Of a stretch of 56,655 nt of DNA, positions 1 through 9,250 are shown piece by piece. The stretch lies in assembly GCA_021604865.1 (NCBI GenBank), contig BQJU01000046.1, positions 1 to 56,655 on the forward strand, written 5' to 3'. Origin of the DNA: Saprospiraceae bacterium (GTDB taxonomy: Bacteria; Bacteroidota; Bacteroidia; Chitinophagales; Saprospiraceae). A program made the translations under genes and the position numbers. The notes below the pieces were generated by a model that was given only the letters and a program-made list of their open reading frames with translations, ran no database searches and was not told the DNA's origin. The stretch's first letter is position 1. Each line of letters begins with the position of its first letter.

Positions 1-307
1 GTTGACGACATCCAATAGAAATTTGCCGCCTAAAACTTGCAGGTGCTTACTCCGCTGGCGGTAGACCGAAAGACCGTAAGAAAACCAATTCAAAATCTAA
101 TAGTGGCAACTAAATTGGCCTTGCAGATTATGTTTTGACCTACTTGAATTAATTGGACAGAAATGCTGCATGGAAGAAAGCTGGCTTTCAGCGCTTTGCG
201 GTCAACCAAATGAATTTGGTTGGTACTAAGGGCTATGCTTCCAAAGATCAAACAGAAGCCTTGACTAGGGTACCATTGATCTTTAAAGGAAATATATCCT
301 ACAAACA
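1..307. other. Left-edge region without a supported gene
   Basis: No convincing gene was found. In the first plus frame five codons (VDDIQ) run to a TAG at 16-18, which could be the 3' end of a gene entering from the left, but this is too short to call. A closed 35-codon plus frame (6-113) ends in a basic GGRPKDRKK stretch. A 72-codon minus frame starts at a GTG at 308. Neither resembles a known family. A perfect 9-bp inverted repeat (CAACCAAAT/ATTTGGTTG, 203-222) is present without a T-run. Confidence 0.4.
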
Positions 308-1420
308 CTAATTACCACCCTCTTCTTCTTGCTGAGGTCGACAGATGAAGGAAAGTATATTGTCATACCACTTCACCAGGGCAATACGACGGGCTTTTGT
401 CAGGTCTTCGCATGCCTCGCCAAGCCGGTTGAGGTCCAGGAAAGCCTGCCCGCGGGCAAGTAACATACTGGCATCATTGGGAAACATGGTGACCGCTTCA
501 GTCATTTTGGCGAGTCCTGCTTCTTTATCAGCTTCGGCTTCACTGACAAATAATTCGGCACCCTCCGCCAGCAGCTGATTGGCTTTTTCATAGCGGGCCA
601 CTTCTGTTTTGCAAGATTCCACCGTCGGTAGAAAGGCCAGTGATATATCAAAAGCCGAAGGTACTTTGCGCCCCTCAAAGGTGGCCGGTTTCCATTTTCC
701 ACGGCTGGAAGTCGTCGCATCGATCGCTTCATACCAAAAATCAAGGCCAAGGTCGCTAAAGTCAGTGATATCCAGAATCCGCACATTGCCATCGGCTTCA
801 ATCAATACCTGGATATCCATTTTGCCCACCAGACAGCTATCATTACCCGAAGGAGGGTAGTCCAATTTTTCATCCAGAAATGTACTTAGACCTTCGCCAC
901 CGCCATCAAAGTCGAGTGCTTTTTCAAACACGGTGTACACGGTATCTCCATCCACCAAACTATAAGGAGGTGCTTCTTCCAGTCGGAACTTAACCGGTAG
1001 ATTAAAACGGGTACGTACTGCTTCGCCTTTGTTTTTACCAGGTACCCATTTTAGCCCCACTTCAGGCATAATACTGATCACTCTAATGGCTTCCTCTCCA
1101 CAGCCGCCACCAATGTCTTTGAGGATTTCAGGATAGGTAATGCTACCGTCTTTTTCTACCACAAAGCTCACCACAACAGTACCAGCTATGTTTTCCTGGA
1201 TGGCTGGGCCCGGGTAATTGATATTTTGATATATGAATGCCAACAATTGCTCATTGGCACACTTGCGCTTAAATTCCAGGGTAGTATCCAGTTTTTCGCA
1301 AACCGGGAATCGAGGCATTTCCTCGACGGCTACATAAATGGTCGTATCTCCTGTTTCAGATTGTGCGGCTATTGTCAGGGCCAGACTACAGAACAACAAA
1401 CACCAGATCGCTTTTCTCAT
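308..1420 (-). CDS. Secreted protein with two TonB_C-like domains and a TPR-like tail
   Basis: The 370-aa protein opens with a signal peptide (about residues 1-20, ending in AAQ). Two regions then resemble the TonB C-terminal fold. The first (about 55-145) has the family-like pattern NINYPGPAIQENIAGTVVV followed by KDGSI. The second (about 165-265) has LDYPPSGNDSCLVGKMDIQV followed by ADGNV. The C-terminus (about 280-360) is helical and TPR-like. There is no inner-membrane anchor beyond the signal, so it is probably periplasmic and not a classical energy-transducing TonB. A possible promoter is TACCTTTA with TTTTG 17 bp upstream, on the minus strand about 40 bp before the ATG. Substrate and role are unknown. 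Confidence 0.85.
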   Translation of the reverse strand: MRKAIWCLLFCSLALTIAAQSETGDTTIYVAVEEMPRFPVCEKLDTTLEFKRKCANEQLLAFIYQNINYPGPAIQENIAGTVVVSFVVEKDGSITYPEILKDIGGGCGEEAIRVISIMPEVGLKWVPGKNKGEAVRTRFNLPVKFRLEEAPPYSLVDGDTVYTVFEKALDFDGGGEGLSTFLDEKLDYPPSGNDSCLVGKMDIQVLIEADGNVRILDITDFSDLGLDFWYEAIDATTSSRGKWKPATFEGRKVPSAFDISLAFLPTVESCKTEVARYEKANQLLAEGAELFVSEAEADKEAGLAKMTEAVTMFPNDASMLLARGQAFLDLNRLGEACEDLTKARRIALVKWYDNILSFICRPQQEEEGGN

Positions 1421-1480
1421 AAAGTTTCTTTTTTGCTAAACGGGTGTAAAGGTACAATTTAAATGAAAACGCAAAATACG

Positions 1481-2767
1481 TTATTCCTCAACCTCAATTC
1501 CCAGCCATTTTTCCAGGGTCATTTCCAGTTTTTCTTTCTCGACAGCATTCATATTTCGAATACGGGCAGTACTGTGGCTTTTTCCCTCCATATTAAACCA
1601 TACCGAATTGGTTGCATCAGAGGGAGGTACTCCGGTTGCTGTCCAGGTATCAACAGCGCCATAGATGTAAATTATGTTGTTGCCTTTTTGCGCCAACCAC
1701 TCAGACACCTTTTTTACCAGTGTATTGTCAAATTTCACCTTAGCACCTTTGGGGATAAAGGCTGCGTGGGGATGTTCCGGCAGCGCTTTTAATAATTTCT
1801 TGAAGCGTTTGGTTTCAAACCCATAATAACCCATTTGGCTGGCAGCCTGATAATAGTGTGGTCCATAGCTTTCAACCTGGGCATCAGAATAAAGTGATAA
1901 GCCAACTACCCGGTTGAAATATTCGATCAAGGCATCGATATCGGCATTTTTAGATGGGACTTCCTGGCAGTTTTGCCCTGATTGCCAAAATGAAAACGGG
2001 TATTCCAGGATGGCGTATTCAAAGGCTGCTTCCAGGCTCATATAGGTGAACGTCATACCTTGGCCTTTGGCGTACCATTCCAGGCGGGGGAGTATCTGAT
2101 CCCGTTCCTTTAGCATGCGGATTTGGAAATTGTAAATAGCTTCCTGGCATTCTTTTGAGCCGGCTTTCGCCAAAAAATCGTAGATGCGGGGGTCGGCAAA
2201 TTCCAGGTTTAGGGGGGCGACATAGGGTACTGAAACGGCTACATCATCGGGGTAGAAATACCGGTAAAAGATGGAGGTTTGTCCACCTTTGCTAATGCCC
2301 GTACTCACCCAGGGACCATTGTACAAATTATGAAAAAGTTGATTGATTTTGTGTAGGTCTGCCGTAGCCTGCTCCAGGGTGAGGTATTGCCAGTCATAAT
2401 TTTCAGGTTTTGACTCTCCAAAGAAGCGGTGCTCGACTAACACTTGATTGGCATGCAGGAGGTTGGTGAGTTCGTAGATACGGTTATTGCTCCGGTCATA
2501 ACCTTCAGTTACAATGACAGTGGGCTGATCATAACCGGCATGTGACAAAAAGACCCGCTGGTAGAAATGTCCTTTTTCCGGGTGTTGGTGATCGAGCGGT
2601 TGTTTGACCCGTAGTTCATAAGCGGCCTCAAAACCTTCAGGCTGTTCAATAGGTTTGAAAATGACATCAGGCAGTTCAAACAAACGGTAATCCAGTGCCG
2701 ATTGGGCACGCAATGAACCAACGGATACCAATAATAGGAAAAGGTAGAGTAGCAGATTCTGTTTCAT
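1481..2767 (-). CDS. Secreted serine peptidase, S37/PS-10-like
   Basis: A 428-aa secreted alpha/beta-hydrolase (signal peptide about 1-22, ending RAQ). It resembles the S37 (PS-10, tripeptidyl aminopeptidase) family. The VEHRFFGES segment at about 111-119 is typical of S37/S28 enzymes. The nucleophile elbow GISKGG places the catalytic Ser at residue 159. The candidate acid is the Asp in YGAVDTW and the candidate His is in GKSHST, both near the C-terminus, as expected for this fold. It probably releases peptides from oligopeptides in the periplasm or outside the cell. It lies 40 bp downstream of an M19 dipeptidase on the same strand, so the two may form a peptide-degradation unit. No T9SS domain is present. 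Confidence 0.85.
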   Translation of the reverse strand: MKQNLLLYLFLLLVSVGSLRAQSALDYRLFELPDVIFKPIEQPEGFEAAYELRVKQPLDHQHPEKGHFYQRVFLSHAGYDQPTVIVTEGYDRSNNRIYELTNLLHANQVLVEHRFFGESKPENYDWQYLTLEQATADLHKINQLFHNLYNGPWVSTGISKGGQTSIFYRYFYPDDVAVSVPYVAPLNLEFADPRIYDFLAKAGSKECQEAIYNFQIRMLKERDQILPRLEWYAKGQGMTFTYMSLEAAFEYAILEYPFSFWQSGQNCQEVPSKNADIDALIEYFNRVVGLSLYSDAQVESYGPHYYQAASQMGYYGFETKRFKKLLKALPEHPHAAFIPKGAKVKFDNTLVKKVSEWLAQKGNNIIYIYGAVDTWTATGVPPSDATNSVWFNMEGKSHSTARIRNMNAVEKEKLEMTLEKWLGIEVEE

Positions 2768-2807
2768 AATTTAGCGTTACAATAGTCAGAAATTGAATTT
2801 ATTCCAA

Positions 2808-4109
2808 TCACTTCGAGTTTTTTGCTACTTCCAGGACTTTTGACCATACCCGGAAGGTGTTTTTCGAACAGATTTTTTCAATATCTTCTGGAGAATATCC
2901 ACGTTTCAGCAATTCGTATATCAGATTTGGATATTGGGAAACATCCTTCAAACCAGTTGGCAGAGAATCTCCTACACCGTCATAATCTGATCCGAGGCCT
3001 ACGTGGTCAATTCCGGCAATTTTCACCACATGGTCAATATGATCAGCTACCTTTTTAACATCTGAATAAAGACCGGAATGGCTGGCGATGAATTCCTGGA
3101 TAATGGGTTGTGCCAGCGAATCGGTATAGCTTAACCCTTTAGCTTCCAGGATGCCGCCGAGCTCAGCCCTTAGGATATCACTTTGTTTTTGAATCTCGCC
3201 ATCCAGGAAGGTGGAGCCGAAATTGATATGAATCACCCCGTCTTTCTCACCCAACAGCCGGATCATATCGTCGTTCATATTGCGTTCAAAGCCAGGTGTG
3301 AATTTGCGTACCGAGGAATGGGACGCAATACAGGGTGCTTTGGAAAGGGCCATGACCTGATAAAAGGTGCTATCGGAAACGTGGGAAATATCGACCATGA
3401 TACCCACCTTGTTCATTTCCAGCACTACTTCCCGACCAAAGGGACTCAAGCCATTCCAGGTGCGCGTTGTATCATAGGAAGAGTCACAAATCAGGTTGTC
3501 TTTGGAATGGGTAAGGGTAATATAACTGATGCCTTTTTCACGAAAATAGCGGACGTTTTTGAGGTCGTCAACGATGGGAGCGCCATTTTCCATACCCATG
3601 GGCAGGGAGATCAGGCCATGCTTAAATTGTTGGCGTACCTGATCGGGACTTACCGCAATGGCAAATTTAGTAGGGTAGGCGTTGGCGATACCTTTGACCA
3701 TCAGGATGAGGGAATCCGCCAGTTCTTTGGCTCCGCCCTCTGTTTGATGAGAGGCCGGGATGTAGATGGACATAAAAGGCGCATCAAGTCCCCCTTTTTT
3801 TGCCCTGACATAGTCAAAATCTCCTTTATCGGATTCTACCGGGATGCCGATATATTCTTTGGTAAACCGGAAATTGATCACCTTCAGCCGATAGGGTAGA
3901 TCAACATGGCCATCGGTAATGATATAGGCATGGGCCAGGGAATCTGCAAGCTGGTAAAGGGGATCTTTATTCATCTCCGTTTTGCTAGAATCCATGGTTT
4001 TTTGAACCATTTTGCCCGTTTTGGGAGTGCACCCTGTAAAGACAAGTGCAAGGACTAAAGCGAGCAATGGATAGTTGAAAAAGAAGGATAAGAAATTTTT
4101 AGACTGCAT
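2808..4109 (-). CDS. Membrane dipeptidase (peptidase M19), lipoprotein
   Basis: Renal-dipeptidase-like zinc enzyme of 433 aa. The frame is open to 4163, but I choose the ATG at 4107-4109. It gives an N-terminus MQSKNFL followed by a hydrophobic stretch and a lipobox (VFTGC), whereas the extra 18 upstream residues would spoil the signal. Family motifs seen are the first metal site HVDLPYR, a middle HVSD segment, HSSVRKF, and the C-terminal GLGSDYDGVGD. M19 enzymes cleave dipeptides, often including D-residues. Being a lipoprotein, it should be anchored in the periplasm or outer membrane. It is followed after 40 bp by the S37-like peptidase. Confidence 0.92.
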   Translation of the reverse strand: MQSKNFLSFFFNYPLLALVLALVFTGCTPKTGKMVQKTMDSSKTEMNKDPLYQLADSLAHAYIITDGHVDLPYRLKVINFRFTKEYIGIPVESDKGDFDYVRAKKGGLDAPFMSIYIPASHQTEGGAKELADSLILMVKGIANAYPTKFAIAVSPDQVRQQFKHGLISLPMGMENGAPIVDDLKNVRYFREKGISYITLTHSKDNLICDSSYDTTRTWNGLSPFGREVVLEMNKVGIMVDISHVSDSTFYQVMALSKAPCIASHSSVRKFTPGFERNMNDDMIRLLGEKDGVIHINFGSTFLDGEIQKQSDILRAELGGILEAKGLSYTDSLAQPIIQEFIASHSGLYSDVKKVADHIDHVVKIAGIDHVGLGSDYDGVGDSLPTGLKDVSQYPNLIYELLKRGYSPEDIEKICSKNTFRVWSKVLEVAKNSK

Positions 4110-4237
4110 ATTTGAACTATTCAAGATTTTAAAATAATACCTGTTTTGGTCAAAATTAATCAAAAATTACAGTTTTCACTCAACCTCTTGGGTAGGCACC
4201 AATGTTTAATAGAAAACTTAAGCTGATTCAAAAAGCT

Positions 4238-5110
4238 ATGAAAGAAAAGGTTGTGCTCATCACGGGAGGAAATAGTGGGATAGGAAAAGCGACTGCTTGT
4301 GAACTGGCTTCCTTGGGAGCATGTGTGATCCTGGCTTGCCGCAATAAAGACAAAGCAGAAAAAGCAGTAGCGCAAATCAAGGATAAAAGTGGAAATGAAC
4401 GCGTTTTTTTTCTTCCCTGCGACCTTAGTAGTTTTGCCAGCATCCAGCAAGCGGCCGAAATCTTTCATCGGCAATTCGGACAATTGGATATTTTGATCAA
4501 TAATGCCGGCATTTTTACTACGGATCTCCAATTTACGGAGGAAGGGTATGAGCTACAATTCGGGGTTAATCATCTCGGCCATTTTTTATTGACACATCTG
4601 TTATTAGATAGTTTGCAGAAAGCTCCCTCTGCACGGATTATCAATGTATCCTCTGTGGCTTATATGCGCGGAAAAATTGATTTTGACAACCTAAAAGGTG
4701 AGAAGAGTAAGGGCACTTTTCACGGCCTAAAAGCTTATGCCCAATCTAAGCTGGCCAATGTGCTTTTTACCAGAGAGCTTAGCCGTCGGTTTTCTGGTAT
4801 TACAGCCAATGCATTACACCCTGGAGTCGTGCGTACGGGATTTGGATCTAAAAAGACCAAATGGTCAGTGCGGCTGCTGTGGTTGCTTTGGCAACCTTTT
4901 ATGCGGAGTCCTGAAAATGGCGCTTCTACTTCGATATATTTGGCTACGGCACCTCGTCTGGAAGGGGTTACTGGCCAGTTTTTTGACGAAAAAGGTTGCT
5001 GTCGCCGGATGGCTCGTGGTGCCAAAAACGAAATGCTGGCTAAACAATTGTGGCGGTATAGTGAAGAGGCTATTGGGGGTGTGGGGAAGGGGGGATATAG
5101 TGATAGATAG
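4238..5110 (+). CDS. Short-chain dehydrogenase/reductase, retinol-dehydrogenase-like
   Basis: Classical SDR of 290 aa with a Rossmann fold. The NAD(P)-binding motif TGGNSGIG is at about residues 9-16, and the NNAG motif, catalytic Ser (NVSS) and YAQSK (YxxxK) follow in order. An Arg in ACRNKDKA after beta-2 suggests NADPH preference. An upstream ATG at 4202 would add 12 residues. I chose 4238 because SDRs start just before the first strand (MKEKVVLITG). It resembles the RDH11-14/WW-domain oxidoreductase group, and the substrate cannot be told. It is divergent from the M19 gene across 128 bp. Its 3' end runs straight into a GGTTTAG repeat block, and the last residues (GGVGKGGYSDR) are partly encoded by low-complexity sequence. 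Confidence 0.9.
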   Translation: MKEKVVLITGGNSGIGKATACELASLGACVILACRNKDKAEKAVAQIKDKSGNERVFFLPCDLSSFASIQQAAEIFHRQFGQLDILINNAGIFTTDLQFTEEGYELQFGVNHLGHFLLTHLLLDSLQKAPSARIINVSSVAYMRGKIDFDNLKGEKSKGTFHGLKAYAQSKLANVLFTRELSRRFSGITANALHPGVVRTGFGSKKTKWSVRLLWLLWQPFMRSPENGASTSIYLATAPRLEGVTGQFFDEKGCCRRMARGAKNEMLAKQLWRYSEEAIGGVGKGGYSDR

Positions 5111-5520
5111 GTTTAGAAAGGTTTAGAAAGGTTTAGAGAGGTTTAGGAGGTTTAGGACGGGAACGGTGGTTTAAACCGGAGTAGCTTTTTCCAGTTTTTG
5201 TGATTTTTCCAATCTATCCAGGGATATAGGTTTAGGCGGTTTTAGGGAGTAGGAGCGTGTGCATGATAGAAACTGTAGGGGTGTTTGGGTTTAGGAGGTT
5301 TAGGATGGGAACGGTGGTTTAAACCGGAGTAGCTCTTTCCAATTCTTATGATTTTTCCAATCCTTCCAGGGATATAGGTTTAGGGAGGTTTAGAAAGGTT
5401 TAGGAGGTTTAGAAAGGTTTAGGAGGTTTTAGGGGGTAGGAGCGTGTACATGATAGAAACAGTAGGGTGTTTGGGTTTAGAGAGGTTTAGGGCGATAGTG
5501 GTTTAAAACGGAATAGCTGA
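5104..5520. repeat. GGTTTAG-type tandem repeat block, two and a half units
   Basis: The gene-free stretch is built of GGTTTAG-like short repeats (spacers GAAA, GA, GG) and a larger unit present about 2.5 times. The motif GGGAACGGTGG occurs at 5159-5169 and 5307-5317 (148 bp apart). AGGAGCGTGT occurs at 5251-5260 and 5438-5447 (187 bp apart). The second unit is therefore expanded by extra GGTTTAG copies. A third partial unit with GTGGTTTAAAACGG ends near 5520. Each unit carries a GTTTAAAC-type palindrome. Function is unknown and copy number is probably variable between strains. Confidence 0.8.
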
Positions 5521-5600
5521 GAGTGTCTAGCAGGGAATGTCTAGCAACGTGTGTCTCAACTCCCAAAAAGTGCATAAAAAGAATGAGTTTCAACAAATTA

Positions 5601-5640
5601 CTCTGCGAAACTTCGCGTTCCTTGCGTCTCTTCGCTGACC
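5601..5640. repeat. Single arm of a dispersed GCAGAG/CGCGAAG intergenic repeat
   Basis: The 40 bp beginning CTCTGCGAAACTTCGCG resemble one arm of the inverted repeat at 24737-24810 and the copy at 50749-50785. Together they form a small dispersed intergenic family. The rest of the gap up to 5731 shows nothing else, and no -7 box was recognised before the decarboxylase gene. Confidence 0.5.
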
Positions 5641-5731
5641 CATTAAATTGACGATATGATATTGGGCGATTACTACTTGTACCTATGCAATTCATTTGGT
5701 GGACAAGGCGGTTGAAGTCCCTTAAAAGGTA

Positions 5732-7171
5732 ATGATGAAAATAGAACGACTACTTAAGCAACTTCATGCGCTCGAAAAACAATCCCGCCGATTAGAGCCA
5801 AGTATTTCTAATAGAAAAGATTGGAATCAAGCTACTCAACAATATGCTGATCAATTCCTGGATAATATTGAGGAGCGTAATGCCTATGATGTACCTCCGG
5901 AGGAAATGGTGGACTTATTAGCTATTGAGGAGACACCGAAAGCTATGCCGGAATTGCTCAACTGGTTGGATCAGGTGGTGGATCGCACTGGGCTTAATCC
6001 AGCATCGGGGGGGCATTTTGGATATATTCCCGGTGGCGGTGTATTTCCTTCGGCCTTGGGTGATTATCTGGCTGCTGTTAGTAATCGTTATGCGGGCGTC
6101 TTTTTTGCTAACCCGGGTGCCGTGCGAATGGAAAACCAGCTGATTCGCTGGATGTGCAAGATGATGGGGTATCCGGAAACATCACTTGGCAATTTGACTT
6201 CGGGGGGCTCTTTGGCCAATCTAATTGCCATTACCACAGCCCGGGAGAAAAAAGGTCTCCGATCGGGAATGGTAGACAAAGCGGTCATTTACCTTAGTGA
6301 ACAGGTGCATCATTGTGTGCAGAAAGCCATCCGAATTGCGGGATTGGGTGAGGCAACTATCCGATATATCCCCTTGGATGAGCGATTTCGATTGCGGCCG
6401 GATGCGCTGGAAGAGACTTTAAAAGCAGATGTGGCGACTGGATTGCAGCCCTTTTTGGTGGTCGCTTCGGCGGGGACTACAGATACGGGGGCTATTGATC
6501 CATTGGATGCAATTGCAGATCTGGCTCAGGCCTATGACCTTTGGTTTCATGTAGATGCGGCATACGGCGGCTTTTTTATGATGGTGGAAGAATTTAAAGC
6601 GGCATTTAAGGGCATAGAAAAATCGGACTCGCTGGCTATTGATCCGCACAAAGGACTTTTCATCGCTTATGGTTCCGGTGCTGTGTTGATCAAAGATGTA
6701 CGGGCGCAATTTGATGCCCATTATTATCAGGCCAATTATATGCAGGATGCTTTGGACATGCAGGAAGAATTATCTCCCGCCGATCTGTCGCCGGAATTAA
6801 CCAAACACTTTCGGGGGTTACGCATGTGGTTGCCGTTACAATTGTATGGCCTGGCTCCCTTTCGGGCGGCCCTGGCGGAGAAAATTTATTTGTGTCGCTA
6901 TTTTTATGAAAAAGTCCAGGAGTTGGGTTTTGAAGTGGGCCCCTATCCGGAATTGTCAGTTATGATCTTCCGTTGTGTTCCTGAATCTGGAGATGCGGAT
7001 GCTTTTAATGAACAATTGGTGCGCCGGGTGCGCGAAGACGGGCGTGTTTTTTTGTCGTCAACGATGATAAATGGAGCTTACTGGATCAGGATGGCCGTGT
7101 TGAGCTTTCGGGCGCATTTGCGGGAGATTGATTTGTGTTTGGAGATTTTGGAAAGAGAAATGCTGGATTGA
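5732..7171 (+). CDS. PLP-dependent aromatic-L-amino-acid decarboxylase family protein
   Basis: A 479-aa group II pyridoxal-5'-phosphate decarboxylase, the usual length for the DOPA/tryptophan/tyrosine decarboxylase family. Motifs in order: substrate-loop NPASGGHFGYIP near 89-100, TSGGSLANL near 157-163 (phosphate binding), HVDAAYGG with Asp275 for the pyridine nitrogen, and DPHK with the Schiff-base Lys307. The start is ATG at 5732, and the next codon is also ATG. The product is probably cytosolic and converts an aromatic amino acid to an amine; related enzymes act on glutamate or cysteine sulfinate, so the exact substrate is open. It is convergent with the 90-aa membrane protein gene. Confidence 0.9.
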   Translation: MMKIERLLKQLHALEKQSRRLEPSISNRKDWNQATQQYADQFLDNIEERNAYDVPPEEMVDLLAIEETPKAMPELLNWLDQVVDRTGLNPASGGHFGYIPGGGVFPSALGDYLAAVSNRYAGVFFANPGAVRMENQLIRWMCKMMGYPETSLGNLTSGGSLANLIAITTAREKKGLRSGMVDKAVIYLSEQVHHCVQKAIRIAGLGEATIRYIPLDERFRLRPDALEETLKADVATGLQPFLVVASAGTTDTGAIDPLDAIADLAQAYDLWFHVDAAYGGFFMMVEEFKAAFKGIEKSDSLAIDPHKGLFIAYGSGAVLIKDVRAQFDAHYYQANYMQDALDMQEELSPADLSPELTKHFRGLRMWLPLQLYGLAPFRAALAEKIYLCRYFYEKVQELGFEVGPYPELSVMIFRCVPESGDADAFNEQLVRRVREDGRVFLSSTMINGAYWIRMAVLSFRAHLREIDLCLEILEREMLD

Positions 7172-7251
7172 GGGAATCGGACTGCTCCGCAAGCCCTATG
7201 AAAGGGGATGCGATAGCAGCCGACAAGCGCAGGCCGACCTATAAACGACCT

Positions 7252-7524
7252 CTAAAACATAGTGGCTCCGCCCATACAAACGGAAAAGCCGACCACCAGG
7301 ACCGCTCCGGCGCTAAGCAAAAATGAGCCTCCGAGGTCGTTGCGACTCATGAAGAAAAAGACGATGGCCGTGAGGATATTAACGATGACGTGCAAGGCAA
7401 TGGCCACCATCATATAAATGGCATATTCGCCGGTATCATAACCCAATAAGCCGGAGCAGATGGTATAAAACAGGAGGATCAGGAGATTGTAACCCACAAT
7501 TTGGGGCATCTTTATTTGTGTCAT
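7252..7524 (-). CDS. Small three-helix membrane protein
   Basis: A 90-aa hydrophobic protein with about three membrane segments (near 12-28, 36-58 and 68-86) separated by a short polar SRNDLGG loop. I do not recognise a family. Its start codon overlaps the stop of the upstream radical SAM gene by 4 bp (ATGA), so the two are co-translated. It might help locate the enzyme at the membrane, but that is inference. Confidence 0.75.
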   Translation of the reverse strand: MTQIKMPQIVGYNLLILLFYTICSGLLGYDTGEYAIYMMVAIALHVIVNILTAIVFFFMSRNDLGGSFLLSAGAVLVVGFSVCMGGATMF

Positions 7525-8918
7525 TGGTTGTTGAGTTGAAGTTGTTGCAAATAGGCTTCCTGATGAGGTTCGCGGTAGAAGAGATTCATCGTCTCAAAAG
7601 GGATGATGCGGCCATCCTTGTGAACAATGTGCACGCAACTCTTTTTGATGGAACGCACATCAAAATCGTAGGCATCGATAAAATTCATGATGATAATGCG
7701 AAAGAGGTTTTCGTAACCTAGTCCGGGGGCTTGTACGCTGGGCAGGCAACAAAGCAGGTCGTTAAACTCTCCTTCCAGGGCTTCTACAGAATTGGCAGTG
7801 CTGAATATCTTCATGACGTGCCCGTGTAGTCGCTCATCTTGCTCGTAAACAATGGTATTTCGGGAATTATTGAGCAGCATATCCGGATCAATAAAGCGGG
7901 TCAGCGGTTGTACTTTGCCGTCCAGCTTGAGGGCGTAACCCATAGCCAGTGCATCGGGATTACAGGGCACGGGAATGAGGTCATTGGACTCAAATATATC
8001 GGTTTGTTCCAGAATGGCGGAGCGCACTTCGGTCAGTGTCAATCGGTCAGTAGCGGGATCAAAATGGTCAAGCCTTCCGGCCACCTGGGTGGGTTGAAAC
8101 GTGACTCCTCGTACACAGCGCTGTTGCAAGGCAAATTCTATAATCTCTCCAATCTCATCATCATTCAGACCTTTTTGCAGGGTGACCACCAGGGTTGTAG
8201 CCAGGTTGAGCCGATTGAGGTGTTCGAGGGCCTTTTTTCGGGATTCGAGCAAGTCTTTGCCACGCAGGCATTCCAGGGCACTGGCTTTGAAGGAATCAAA
8301 CTGTAGATAAATTTCAAAGTCGGGCGCATAGGTGGCTAGCCTTTCGGCAAATGAAAAATCCTTAGCAATGCGGATGCCATTGGTGTTGAGCATGAGGTGG
8401 CGAATGGGGCGGGCTTTGGCCAGATCCAGGATGTCAAAAAACTGTGGATGGATGGTGGGTTCACCACCGCTGATTTGCACGACATCGGGCTCCCCTTCAT
8501 TGGCGACGATGATATCGAGCATGCGCTCTACCTCTTCCAGGGTACGGTGCCGGCCGTGGGTAGGGGAGGAGGCTGCGTAGCAGGTAGGGCAGCTCAGGTT
8601 GCAGCGGTCGGTAATCTCGATCAAGGTGAGGCAGGAATGTTGCTCGTGATCGGTACAGAGGCCGCAATCATAAGGACAGCCATAGTGGACTTTGGTATTG
8701 AATCGTCGTGGATATTCGGAAGCTTTGTTGTAGTTGCGGATGTTTTTGTAATATTCCACATCAGTAGCTATCAGTACGCGCTGGCGGCCGTGCTCAGGGC
8801 AGCGTTTGAGCATGTAGACTTTATCGTCTTCAAAAACGATTTTGGCTTCGATACGGCGCAGACATTCTGGGCAGAGACTGAGGGTGAAGTCGTAATAGAT
8901 GTATTTGCTTTCTGGCAT
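7521..8918 (-). CDS. Radical SAM enzyme, tetraether-synthase (Tes/MJ0619)-like
   Basis: A 465-aa radical SAM protein with an unusual set of cysteines. An N-terminal rubredoxin-like metal site is formed by CPEC (C16, C19) and CPEHG (C40). A second group lies in GCPYDCGLC (C81, C85, C88) with C96. The radical SAM cluster is CNLSCPTC (C106, C110, C113), and ISGGEPT is the SAM-binding motif. This order matches archaeal Tes (MJ0619-like), which joins lipid tails by C-C bonds, and related bacterial proteins. The actual substrate here is unknown. The start MPESKYIYYD sits directly before the metal site. The downstream 90-aa membrane protein overlaps by 4 bp. Family assignment is strong; the lipid role is inference. 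Confidence 0.85.
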   Translation of the reverse strand: MPESKYIYYDFTLSLCPECLRRIEAKIVFEDDKVYMLKRCPEHGRQRVLIATDVEYYKNIRNYNKASEYPRRFNTKVHYGCPYDCGLCTDHEQHSCLTLIEITDRCNLSCPTCYAASSPTHGRHRTLEEVERMLDIIVANEGEPDVVQISGGEPTIHPQFFDILDLAKARPIRHLMLNTNGIRIAKDFSFAERLATYAPDFEIYLQFDSFKASALECLRGKDLLESRKKALEHLNRLNLATTLVVTLQKGLNDDEIGEIIEFALQQRCVRGVTFQPTQVAGRLDHFDPATDRLTLTEVRSAILEQTDIFESNDLIPVPCNPDALAMGYALKLDGKVQPLTRFIDPDMLLNNSRNTIVYEQDERLHGHVMKIFSTANSVEALEGEFNDLLCCLPSVQAPGLGYENLFRIIIMNFIDAYDFDVRSIKKSCVHIVHKDGRIIPFETMNLFYREPHQEAYLQQLQLNNQ

Positions 8919-9250
8919 AGGGTGGTGGTTTGGGCTAAGATCGGGATTTTTTTTGATCTGGGGTTGATAAAAATGAGGTTTGAAGCCAACTTCTCTTCAG
9001 GTTTGTGGTCTGAAAAGCGAAAAGCATGGTAACTTATTCAAAGGGAATAGACCGTAAAGAACCAATGGAAGCACTCCTTTCAATGTTAGATTGATAGATT
9101 ACCTTCTGGACCCCTATATCATACTCATTTATAACAGGCTTCCACCGGCCCTCCAATCTTTGGCGATCCAACAAAACATAACTTATTTCGAGCGTAAATT
9201 TACTGGAAAAACGTAAATTGGGCTTACCTCTGTCCTAAAGTTCCCAAAAG
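8919..9250. other. Divergent intergenic region without a recognised gene
   Basis: These 332 bp separate the divergent radical SAM gene and the coiled-coil cassette, so they must hold both promoters. The only candidates are weak: TACCTCTG about 20 bp before the plus-strand ATG (one mismatch to TAnnTTTG), and a directly repeated CGTAAATT around 9193-9226. No RNA gene or hairpin terminator was seen. Confidence 0.5.

Noticed and set aside
90-308. 72-codon minus frame overlapping the TonB_C gene stop
   Set aside because: GTG start, no family pattern, odd residue composition; likely chance.
3183-3899. Long plus-strand frame of 238 codons opposite the M19 gene
   Set aside because: It lies wholly antisense to a gene with clear motifs; codon pattern is a shadow.
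8397-9032. Plus frame of 211 codons opposite the radical SAM gene
   Set aside because: Antisense shadow of the Cys-motif region; no own motifs.
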